Source: Weissella confusa
GTDB taxonomy: Bacteria; Bacillota; Bacilli; Lactobacillales; Lactobacillaceae
Direction: 5' to 3'
Assembly: GCA_041871065.1 (NCBI GenBank)
Contig: CP168942.1
Location: 216,501 to 280,500, forward strand
Length of the DNA: 64,000 nt
Part shown: in pieces, positions 56,436 to 64,000 of the stretch
Layout: each line of letters begins with the position of its first letter
Numbering within the stretch: the stretch's first letter is position 1
The notes under the pieces: model-generated
The model's input: the letters and a program-made list of their open reading frames with translations, nothing else
Told to the model about the DNA's origin: nothing
The model's database searches: none
Made by a program: the position numbers and the translations under genes

Positions 56436-56587
56436 TATACTTACAATAAATTATGTTAAAAAGTTAGTAGAGAAGCTTTTTACGCTTCCGGCGTGTTGAA
56501 CGTTGGCCTCTTTTAGCAGGTAGAGTGGCTAAGAGGGTGAAAGAGAAATGGTTGTAAAGCATCGGGTGGAGAGACCCGGTGCTTTTT
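56436..56587 (+). ncRNA. Candidate structured RNA upstream of helD
   Basis: In the 335-bp gap before helD, four hairpins follow one another: GAAGC/GCTTC (56472-56488), CGGCGT/ACGTTG using G-U pairs (56489-56505), CCTC..TTAGC/GCTAA.GAGG (56507-56535), and the terminator AAGCATCGGGT/ACCCGGTGCTT (56557-56584) with a T-run. G-U pairs and the T-run fix the plus strand. A possible -10 is TATACT (56436-56441). The helD -10 TATAAT (56620-56625) lies downstream, so this could be an independent sRNA or a leader of helD. No known riboswitch or T-box signature recognised. Confidence 0.6.
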
Positions 56588-56660
56588 CCATTTGCACCGG
56601 TTTTCTGGTGAAAAAGCGTTATAATAGTTGAATTGAATATACGAAAGTGAGGGCCGAAAA

Positions 56661-58961
56661 ATGCATGCAGACCAACCCGCTGAACAAAAGCGGCTCGATA
56701 AAGTGGTTGTCGAAATCGACGGGCAACTCGAACGTGCTAAGGAAGCCTATGCGCAAGCTCACTCAGAAACACGTGCCGTTGAAGGAAACTATATTGCCAA
56801 TACGTCAATTAATACCTTCGAAGTCGATGATGCGATGGAAACGAATGCCGAAATCCAACAGCAACGTAACATCGTGGCCCGTGTAACTGAAACAGAAAAC
56901 ATTATGCGAAAGACGGTCGATACGCTGACGATGCTACGACCTAGTCCGTATTTTGGTCGCGTCGATATTGATGAAGAGGGCGATAAAGATACCTTGTATA
57001 TCGGCTTGGCCTCAGTGCAGGATAAGATTGGTGATTTCCTCGTTTACGATTGGCGTGCGCCAATCAGTGGAATTTACTATAACGGAACACTTGGTGCTGT
57101 GACATATCCCACACCAATGGGTGAACAGGAAGCGGAACTACTAAAGAAGCGTCAATTTACGATTGAAGATGCGCAAATCGTTAACATGTTTGATACCAAT
57201 GAAACTGTCGGCGATGAAATGTTGCAATACGCCTTGGGACAAGAAAACGACTTGACCATGCGTAATATCGTGGCGACGATTCAACAAGAACAAAATCAAA
57301 TTATTCGTGATACGACGAGTGATTTGCTGGTCGTGCAAGGTGTCGCAGGATCTGGTAAGACCTCAGCGATTCTGCAACGCATCGCGTTTTTGCTATTCCA
57401 TGCGCGTGAAGAATTGAATTCGGATCAGATTGTATTGTTCTCACCAAACCGATTGTTCTCAAGCTATATTGCTGATGTTTTGCCATCTTTGGGTGAACGC
57501 AACATGCGCCAAGTGACGCTGGCTGAATTTTTTAGTGCACGTCTACAAGGATTGCAAGTGCAAACACTATTTGAACGTTATGAAATCGGTCAGAGTGAAA
57601 CAACGGTGGCCAGTCTTAAGGTTCGTGAAAAACTTGAGAGTGCCCGAGTCGTTGATGATTTGACGGCCTTTGTTGAGCAACTAACACCTGAGACATTGCG
57701 CTTTGACAATATCTACTTTGAAGATGAAGTGTTCTTTGGTAAAGAAGCCATGACCCGTGTGTTTGCTGAGTTCTCAGACAATTACTCGGTTCGTGAACGT
57801 ATTCAAATGACGCAAAAGCGCTTTATGGAGCGTTTGGAACGTCGCATTGATCAATTGGTGAATGAAGACTGGGTGTTGGAAGAGTTGAATAACTTGGATG
57901 ACCAACAGTATCGTGATTTGCTGGGAGATGAGCTGGCTGAGCAAGTTGCCGAAGAAGAAGAAATGGGTGACGCAATCAACATCGCGGCGAAGCGATTGTT
58001 GCAACGTGAATTCCAGGTTGTCGATGATGCGTTGTATAACATGCACTTCTTCGATATCTATAACCAATACGGTGACTTTTTGGCCTACATGGCTGAGCGT
58101 TCTGAGTTGGATACCGAATGGTGGCTAGCCAAGCGTGATCGCTTCCTACGTGAGCTGGAGTATCACCGCATTGACTTGGAAGATGCAGCGCCAATACTAT
58201 TCTTACGCGATTTGATTACAGGTGGCGGGACGAATAAGTCAATGTTCTACGTCTTCGTTGATGAGATGCAAGATTACAGCATGGCACAATTGTTGTACTT
58301 GAAGCACGCGTTCCCAGCGGCCAAGTTTACGGTGCTTGGGGATGCTGAGCAGGCGCTGTTCCGCGATGTTGAGACACCGGCTGCTTTGCTGGCCAAGTAC
58401 AGCCAAGCGTTCAAGGCGACTCACCCTAACTTGATTACGTTGAACAAGGCGTACCGTTCAACGCAAGAAATCATGGACTTTGCCAAAGCGTTGTTGCCGG
58501 ACGGCGATAACATCATGGCGTTCACTCGACCAGGTGGAAAGCCAAAGTTAATTGTCACGACGGCGGATGAAGAAGAGCAGATGATTTGGCAGGCGGTTGA
58601 TGAGCTGAAGGCGGAGCACCGAACAGTGGCGATTTTGACCAAAACCCAAGATCAAGCCGAGGCAGTTGCCCGCATGCTGCGCAAGTATCCCGAAAAGTTT
58701 CAATTGCTCCAAGCAAGTGATCGCACGCGTACATCAAACTTCGTCGTTATGCCAATTTATTTGGCTAAGGGATTGGAATTTGATGCGGTGATTGGATACG
58801 ATGTGTCACAAATAAATTATCCTGACAGTGAAGCAACCGGCTTGTTGTACACCTTGGCATCCCGCGCCATGCACGCGTTGACTCTAATTAGTGTTGGACC
58901 GGTTTCTGGTTTGATTCGTGACGTGCAAGAGACATTAGATATTAGTGTTTTAGGTGATTAG
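56661..58961 (+). CDS. helD: RNA polymerase recycling helicase HelD
   Basis: 766 residues. Coiled-coil-like N-terminus (about 1-75), UvrD-type ATPase with Walker A VVQGVAGSGKTSAI (about 223-236), Walker B FVDEMQDYSM, and GLEFDAVIGYD near the C-terminus. HelD removes stalled RNA polymerase from DNA and cooperates with delta (rpoE is also in this window). Ribosome site GTGAGGG. Alternative name UvrD-like helicase; length and N-terminal domain favour HelD. Confidence 0.9.
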   Translation: MHADQPAEQKRLDKVVVEIDGQLERAKEAYAQAHSETRAVEGNYIANTSINTFEVDDAMETNAEIQQQRNIVARVTETENIMRKTVDTLTMLRPSPYFGRVDIDEEGDKDTLYIGLASVQDKIGDFLVYDWRAPISGIYYNGTLGAVTYPTPMGEQEAELLKKRQFTIEDAQIVNMFDTNETVGDEMLQYALGQENDLTMRNIVATIQQEQNQIIRDTTSDLLVVQGVAGSGKTSAILQRIAFLLFHAREELNSDQIVLFSPNRLFSSYIADVLPSLGERNMRQVTLAEFFSARLQGLQVQTLFERYEIGQSETTVASLKVREKLESARVVDDLTAFVEQLTPETLRFDNIYFEDEVFFGKEAMTRVFAEFSDNYSVRERIQMTQKRFMERLERRIDQLVNEDWVLEELNNLDDQQYRDLLGDELAEQVAEEEEMGDAINIAAKRLLQREFQVVDDALYNMHFFDIYNQYGDFLAYMAERSELDTEWWLAKRDRFLRELEYHRIDLEDAAPILFLRDLITGGGTNKSMFYVFVDEMQDYSMAQLLYLKHAFPAAKFTVLGDAEQALFRDVETPAALLAKYSQAFKATHPNLITLNKAYRSTQEIMDFAKALLPDGDNIMAFTRPGGKPKLIVTTADEEEQMIWQAVDELKAEHRTVAILTKTQDQAEAVARMLRKYPEKFQLLQASDRTRTSNFVVMPIYLAKGLEFDAVIGYDVSQINYPDSEATGLLYTLASRAMHALTLISVGPVSGLIRDVQETLDISVLGD

Positions 58962-58981
58962 AAAACAGGTAGTTTGTGCGC

Positions 58982-59010
58982 TTGTTATCGGGTGTAAAAA
59001 CTCTTACAAT
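58982..59010 (+). promoter_or_regulatory. trpS promoter
   Basis: TTGTTA (58982-58987), 17-bp spacer, TACAAT (59005-59010). Confidence 0.72.
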
Positions 59011-59050
59011 GAACAATGACGAATTAGTTTTGACGGGGAACCGTTGATAG

Positions 59051-60085
<1,035 letters not shown>

Positions 60086-60105
60086 TCCTTAGAGGGGTAT
60101 AAATT

Positions 60106-61035
60106 ATGAGCTATTTGGCAGTCATTGACTTGGGGTCAAACTCAACCCGAATGGTTGTTGAAGAACTACAAGCAGATGGCACGTTCGTTGAGCTTAAGCG
60201 TCGTAAGTTAGATACGCGTTTGGCTGAGGGGATGGATCAAAATGCAGGTGAACTAACCGAAGCAGCAATGACCCGCGTTGTTGATGCTTTGATTGAGTTC
60301 CGTGATGACTATATGGCATATGAAGGCGTCTCAGTTGTTGGTATTGCAACCGCAGCTGTGCGTGAGGCAACGAATCAAGCGGACTTTTTGGACCGTGTTT
60401 ACCGTGCCGTCGACGTTGAAATCCGTGTGCTAACGGGTGACCAAGAAGCTTATTACGACTATCTTGGGGCTGTTTCAGCCTTGGATATTTCAGATGCCTG
60501 GTTGCTTGATACTGGCGGTGCCAGTGTTGAGTTGGTTGGTATTGAAGAACGTATGGCTGCGAACTTTATCAGTTTGCCATTTGGGGCGGTTAACTTGTCA
60601 GAGAAGTTCCACTTGAATGGGGAAGGCAAGATTGATCCAAGCTTGATTGAGCGCGCCTCACAATACGTTTCTGATCAATACGACCACTTGCCATGGTTGG
60701 AAGACACGACGACGTTGCCAATCATTTTGTTGGGTGGCGCGAACCGTTCATTGGCCCGTCTTGACCGTTTGCGTCACGGCTTGCCAGCGGATTCAAACTT
60801 CCACGGCTACGAGATGACGACGGAATCAGTTTTGAAGACATTTGATGAGATGGCCAACATGACGCACGCAGAACGTGCTGAAGTGTTGGGTACAGAAGCC
60901 AACCGTGCGGACATCATTATCAGTGGTTTGTTGCCATTGGTAGAGTTGATTTCACGTACTGGCGCTGACAAGGTCATCTTCTCAGCATCAGGTGTACGCG
61001 AAGGACTTTTGCAAGAGTACCGCATGACACTATAA
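60106..61035 (+). CDS. ppx: Ppx/GppA exopolyphosphatase-family phosphatase
   Basis: 309 residues, short (catalytic-only) Ppx/GppA of the ASKHA fold, acting on polyphosphate or on pppGpp. N-terminal phosphate loop IDLGSNSTRMVV (about 7-18), VGIATAAVREATN, and DTGGASVELVG (about 135). It is cotranscribed with trpS. Polyphosphate versus pppGpp preference cannot be decided. Confidence 0.87.
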   Translation: MSYLAVIDLGSNSTRMVVEELQADGTFVELKRRKLDTRLAEGMDQNAGELTEAAMTRVVDALIEFRDDYMAYEGVSVVGIATAAVREATNQADFLDRVYRAVDVEIRVLTGDQEAYYDYLGAVSALDISDAWLLDTGGASVELVGIEERMAANFISLPFGAVNLSEKFHLNGEGKIDPSLIERASQYVSDQYDHLPWLEDTTTLPIILLGGANRSLARLDRLRHGLPADSNFHGYEMTTESVLKTFDEMANMTHAERAEVLGTEANRADIIISGLLPLVELISRTGADKVIFSASGVREGLLQEYRMTL

Positions 61036-61040
61036 AAAAT

Positions 61041-61076
61041 AAACGACTAACTCGATTGCGGGTTAGTCGTTTTTTA
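61041..61076. terminator. Bidirectional terminator of ppx and of the large RNA region
   Basis: AAACGACTAAC (61041-61051) pairs with GTTAGTCGTTT (61062-61072). T-run on the plus strand; on the minus strand it is followed by TATTTTTTAT. Confidence 0.92.
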
Positions 61077-61079
61077 TTT

Positions 61080-62126
61080 GGAGTTATTTAGTTTGTGGTG
61101 TGTGTCGACGCGTTGCGTCGAGGCATGGAAGTGTGGGACTATCTCCGGCAAAGTTCAAATTGGGGCAACCGAATGGCGCGGACGCCATTCAGCTGGGCAA
61201 ATAATTCCCCCTAATCCTTCTAGTCCTATGTGGGCTTGTCTGAATAGCGCCGGCCATGCGGCATGTTGCCCCAATTTGAACGCTCCGATAGTCCCACACT
61301 TCCATGCCAGCAACCGAGATATTCTTGTCTGTTGTAGATTATCATCCACCTGTAAATAAATGGGTGAACATTTCAACCTGATGTATTGTGGTGGATGTAA
61401 ATCAAACCAATAGAGTATTGCTTGGTTGCTGTGCTTGGCCCCGCCACGCGTATAGACACGTGCAGACCTTGACCCGCAGGTGTGGGTTCTTAGCGGGTTT
61501 CCCGCTTAGAGCCACGGGAGGTAAAGGTGTTCGCGCCAACGGCGTGGACTCCGCTCCCTGCAGGTCATGGTCTGGACGTGTTAGCGTGCCTCAGAAGGGG
61601 CCAAGCACTCGGCGCGACAGCGACGACACTAACCACAAAAACATTTAAAGACAAAACAAAAACCGCCGGTACGTTGACCCGCGGTAAACTTTCGTTACGC
61701 TTTGCGACACGTAACAAGGAAGACGCTACTCCGCCACCCTGTATTCAATTGTAAATGGACCACCCTAGAAGTTTAATCTGCAGTTTTAAACGTCTGTCGC
61801 TAGGGTATGGTCGCAACCAAACTCACCGTCTCTATCTCTACCGCATCCATGTCTATCTGTTTGAAAAGCAGACCGTGTCAGGAGCAGCCTTCGAATCGCC
61901 ATACATGCTTACGCCTTAAAAAGGTTATCGTACTTTGTCGAAGTGACCGATGCTAATGATCGCAAGAGATGTCAATACATGACTTAGGTGTTTATCTCTT
62001 TTAAAAACAATACGTTAATTATCTTGCGTCATTACTGTGACACGCCCGCATGGAATTTGGTAGGTAGAGTCGTGATAGAGGTCGAATTAAGAACTTCTTT
62101 CAAATCCTTTACCTTCCTTTCCTTTG
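61080..62126 (-). ncRNA. Candidate giant structured RNA (GOLLD/ROOL-like class), about 1 kb
   Basis: 1.1 kb between ppx and the oxidoreductase hold no ORF with protein-like composition but many nested helices. Seen: a 12-bp helix GTGCTTGGCCCC (61431-61442)/GGGGCCAAGCAC (61597-61608) closing a multibranch domain with 61445-61468/61569-61588, 61470-61480/61557-61567 and 61482-61515. Others are CATCCACC/GGTGGATG (about 61343-61398), 61758-61768/61800-61812 with GTTTAA/TTAAAC inside, ATCG.ACTT/AAGT.CGAT (about 61927-61951), and the 187-bp rod at 61122-61308. A minus-strand TATAAT (62134-62139) with a cre-like site and the bidirectional terminator near 61041 favour the minus strand. Strand is not settled: a C-A mismatch supports minus, a U-G pair in another hairpin supports plus. 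RNase P, tmRNA and SRP signatures are absent. Confidence 0.55.
61122..61308. repeat. 187-bp near-perfect inverted repeat
   Basis: The outer arms 61122-61143 and 61287-61308 pair over 22 bp without mismatch (GGCATGGAAGTGTGG at the left end). After a small internal loop, GTTCAAATTGGGGCAAC (61153-61169) pairs with 61265-61281. Inside is a hairpin GAATGGCG/CGCCATTC (61171-61190). A separate hairpin TCGACGC/GCGTCGA (61105-61121) abuts it. No target-site duplication is evident. Confidence 0.93.
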
Positions 62127-62133
62127 GTACACC

Positions 62134-62164
62134 ATTATATTAACACCACATGTAACCGCTTACA
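62134..62164 (-). promoter_or_regulatory. Minus-strand promoter with perfect cre-like site
   Basis: TGTAACCGCTTACA (62151-62164) matches the 14-bp cre consensus TGTAANCGNTNACA exactly. On the minus strand TATAAT is at 62134-62139, with TTGTAA (62160-62165) 20 bp upstream. The TAATAT alternative has 17-bp spacing. It points into the gene-free RNA region, not at any ORF. Confidence 0.6.
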
Positions 62165-62197
62165 AGGATAAACCCTTGAAAAAGATGTGATGAATTT

Positions 62198-63256
62198 TTA
62201 GTAGCGCTCAAACGTTGTTACGTGGGGTTTTGGGTCGGTATAACCGGCAGCTAAAAGCTCGATAACTGTCAGCATTTGTTCATCAGACACTAACTTTGGC
62301 GCCTCGTTGACTAGCGTGTCATAGACAGTGTCGTAAACGCGACCGTAGTCACCGTGAATGGTTGGAATGACCTTTTCAATGCGATCGCCATTTTGGTTGT
62401 AGTAAGTGACGACACCGAAATCTTGTGGTGCATCATCCCCAAATCCAGGCATCCCCGGCATAATCCCGGTCTTCAAATCATATTCTTGTTGATCGATATT
62501 GTGCTTGATATACGTGCCCTTGGTACCGTGCAGTACCCACTTAGGGTAGGCGACCACAGCTAGTTCAGTTGCTTGCACCGTAGCTTTGAAAGTATCGCCA
62601 TAAAACAGGTTCACTTCAAATTGATCGTCGATGGTAGCGCCAGGTTCGCGTGTGGCACGCAAATCATAGGTTGCACGGTCCGGCGAACCGAAAAGGGCAA
62701 CGATTTGATCGGCCAAGTGCACACCGTGCCCGTACCATGAACCGTCGATAGGCGTACCCAGTTTAACGCCGTCGTTAGGGCGATAATGATCCATATGCAA
62801 CTCCAGTTCGACCGGACGGCCAACATAACCGGCGTCAAGCACGTGTTGAATCGTCAAAAAGTCACTATCGAAACGACGGTTCTGGAATGGCATAAAGAAG
62901 AGTTGGCGTTCACGCGCGATAGTCACAAGCTCCTCAGCTTGGGCTAATGTTTCAACCATTGGCTTGTCGACAAGCACGTTTTTACCAGCAAGTAGCAATT
63001 GCTTAGCAACGTCATAATGACTAGGGGCGGGGGTGACCACCACCACTAAGTCGAGCGACTCATCGTTAATAATGTCAGCGATATCTGTTGAGAATTTTGT
63101 ACCAGTTGCTTCCAAAGCAGCTTGTTCGTCGGGACGCTTGCCCAAGGTGGGGGTTACAACCCGACTAATCTTGAAACGGTCTTGGCGTTCCATTAAATAG
63201 GGGATATGGTAGCGGTTCGTACTTTTACCAAATCCGACGTAGGCAATATTTAACAT
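62198..63256 (-). CDS. Gfo/Idh/MocA family oxidoreductase
   Basis: 352 residues: N-terminal Rossmann fold with VGFGKSTNRYHIPYL (about 6-20), the family motif VLVDKPMVETLAQAEEL (about 96-112, catalytic-type EKP/DKP Lys) and a C-terminal beta-sheet domain (GSWYGHGVHLADQIVALFG with His). NAD(P)-dependent dehydrogenase of sugars, inositols or related compounds; the substrate is not predictable. GGGAGGAA ribosome site before ATG 63256. A divergent partner of nnrD. A cre-like site lies just downstream of its stop. Confidence 0.87.
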   Translation of the reverse strand: MLNIAYVGFGKSTNRYHIPYLMERQDRFKISRVVTPTLGKRPDEQAALEATGTKFSTDIADIINDESLDLVVVVTPAPSHYDVAKQLLLAGKNVLVDKPMVETLAQAEELVTIARERQLFFMPFQNRRFDSDFLTIQHVLDAGYVGRPVELELHMDHYRPNDGVKLGTPIDGSWYGHGVHLADQIVALFGSPDRATYDLRATREPGATIDDQFEVNLFYGDTFKATVQATELAVVAYPKWVLHGTKGTYIKHNIDQQEYDLKTGIMPGMPGFGDDAPQDFGVVTYYNQNGDRIEKVIPTIHGDYGRVYDTVYDTLVNEAPKLVSDEQMLTVIELLAAGYTDPKPHVTTFERY

Positions 63257-63340
63257 ATTTGCGTTCCTCCCTGTATATCGTTAATTCTTCCTGAAGATTG
63301 ACCATAATGCAACTGACATTTCATGAATGAAACAGGACGA

Positions 63341-63370
63341 TTTCAAATTTACGTTTTTGCGCGTTATAAT
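63341..63370 (+). promoter_or_regulatory. nnrD promoter
   Basis: TTTCAA (63341-63346), 18-bp spacer, TATAAT (63365-63370). Confidence 0.6.
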
Positions 63371-63402
63371 TAGGTAACACTTACAAAAATTGGAGAAACG
63401 GC

Positions 63403-64000
63403 ATGATTAGTGAATTGAAATCAGAAATATTGCACGAGGTCATTGTGCGTCGACCTGACGACAGCCACAAAGGGACGTTTGGTCGCGTTTTACTAATCGG
63501 GGGTAATATCCAATACGGTGGGGCCATTTTGATGGCAGCCGGTGCGGTTGTTGGCGCTGGCGCAGGGCTAACGACGGTTGCAACGGATTTGATCAATTTG
63601 GCACCGCTACACACGCGTACACCAGAAGCCATGTTTGTGGACTGGCGTAATAACGCGGATTTGATGACAGCGATTGCTAATAACGATGTGATTCTATTAG
63701 GCCCTGGTATGGGGACCGATGGTTTTGCGGTGCAATTAGTGCAACAAGTTTTGCAAGCTGTTACGGAAAACCAAATCTTGATTGTTGATGGTTCAGCATT
63801 GACGATTATGGCTGAGCAGAATATGACGTTCCCACGTGACACGTTCACGATTGTGACGCCACACCAAATGGAGTGGGCACGCTTGAGTGGGGTGCAATTA
63901 AACTATCAAGCAGAGCACCAATTGAATGAGGTACAACGCCAAATTTTGAACATTGATGTGCTAGTTCTTAAGCAACACCACACGATTATCTACACCAAGG
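63403..64000 (+). CDS. nnrD: ADP-dependent NAD(P)H-hydrate dehydratase, 5' part
   Basis: Repairs damaged NADHX/NADPHX. About 199 residues are present; the gene runs off the right edge. Start ATG 63403 (MISELKSEIL) with TTGGAGA upstream. YjeF C-terminal/ribokinase-like motifs: DDSHKGTFGRVLLIGGN, GAILMAAGAVVGAGAGLTTVAT, LLGPGMGTDGFA and LIVDGSALTIM. The conserved catalytic NPHPGE-like segment appears as VTPHQMEWARL. It is a stand-alone dehydratase without the epimerase domain at this end. Confidence 0.9.
   Translation, partial: MISELKSEILHEVIVRRPDDSHKGTFGRVLLIGGNIQYGGAILMAAGAVVGAGAGLTTVATDLINLAPLHTRTPEAMFVDWRNNADLMTAIANNDVILLGPGMGTDGFAVQLVQQVLQAVTENQILIVDGSALTIMAEQNMTFPRDTFTIVTPHQMEWARLSGVQLNYQAEHQLNEVQRQILNIDVLVLKQHHTIIYTK

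Noticed and set aside
61078..61760. Several open frames of 70-95 codons in the 61-62 kb block
   Set aside because: Their composition (Cys, His, Arg, Trp-rich, no ribosome sites) is that of translated structured RNA; they run through the inverted repeat and overlap each other.
61080..62126. RNase P RNA, tmRNA or SRP RNA as identity of the structured block
   Set aside because: I looked on both strands for the conserved GAGGAAAGUCC and ACAGAA-type RNase P blocks, a tRNA-like end with tag ORF, and the SRP GGAAGGAAGCAGC-type apical loop; none is present.

Overview
The window looks like chromosome from a low-to-mid GC heterofermentative lactic acid bacterium close to Weissella or Leuconostoc. The glucose-6-phosphate dehydrogenase strongly resembles, from memory, the Leuconostoc mesenteroides enzyme. 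Other supports are the RexB/RexA (AddB/AddA) pair, PepV, a KxYKxGKxW-signal surface protein, WxL-domain surface proteins and a PnuC/NAD salvage gene. Lysine is mostly encoded by AAG in highly expressed genes, and the window carries four tRNA-Lys(CTT) genes. No integrase, transposase or prophage gene is visible.

Layout. 0-12.7 kb: end of pepV, rexB-rexA (addB-addA), CcpA-type-site adhP, a convergent MFS transporter, glpK. 12.7-19.5 kb: zwf, a Nudix hydrolase, then a nucleotide block of purR, glmU, prs and a nucleoside hydrolase. 19.6-21.6 kb: rpsF-ssb-rpsR with its leader, then a small membrane-anchored protein of unknown function. 21.6-22.6 kb: four near-identical tRNA-Lys(CTT) units on the minus strand, each with its own promoter and terminator. 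22.7-29.8 kb: the walRKHIJ-htrA envelope-stress locus. 29.8-30.0 kb: a likely small RNA whose loops all display C-rich tracts. 30.1-33.6 kb: a DUF1934 gene, an HD hydrolase, a HAD phosphatase and rpoE. 33.7-39.4 kb: a large repeat- and His-rich cell-wall protein, an unknown protein, and overlapping Rgg-like and Mga-like regulators. 39.4-42.1 kb: pnuC with a riboswitch-like leader and pyrG with a reiterative-transcription attenuator. 42.3-51.1 kb: a WxL/LPxTG/DUF916/sortase surface cluster (csc-like), split by murA and containing one WxL gene broken at a 46-bp perfect palindrome. 51.3-61.0 kb: cshA, an in-frame acpS-alr fusion, an orphan mazF, an FAD disulfide oxidoreductase lacking the usual His-Glu dyad, a second structured RNA, helD, trpS, ppx. 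61.0-62.2 kb: about 1.1 kb without a credible gene but dense in long-range base pairing. It is bounded on the minus strand by a perfect cre-like site plus TATAAT and by a bidirectional terminator, so it is a candidate giant ornate RNA of the GOLLD/ROOL kind. 62.2-64.0 kb: a Gfo/Idh/MocA oxidoreductase and the start of an NAD(P)H-hydrate dehydratase gene.

Together the window is mostly conserved core genome, with one accessory theme, the cell surface: WalRK/HtrA stress control, the two surface-protein loci, their sortase and dedicated regulators. Several RNA-level control elements are embedded in it. The most unusual signals are the 1-kb structured RNA region, the C-rich-loop sRNA, the palindrome-broken WxL gene, the AcpS-Alr fusion, MurA with Asp in place of the usual catalytic Cys, and the fourfold tRNA-Lys array. 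All family assignments rest on motif recognition by eye; no database search was run.
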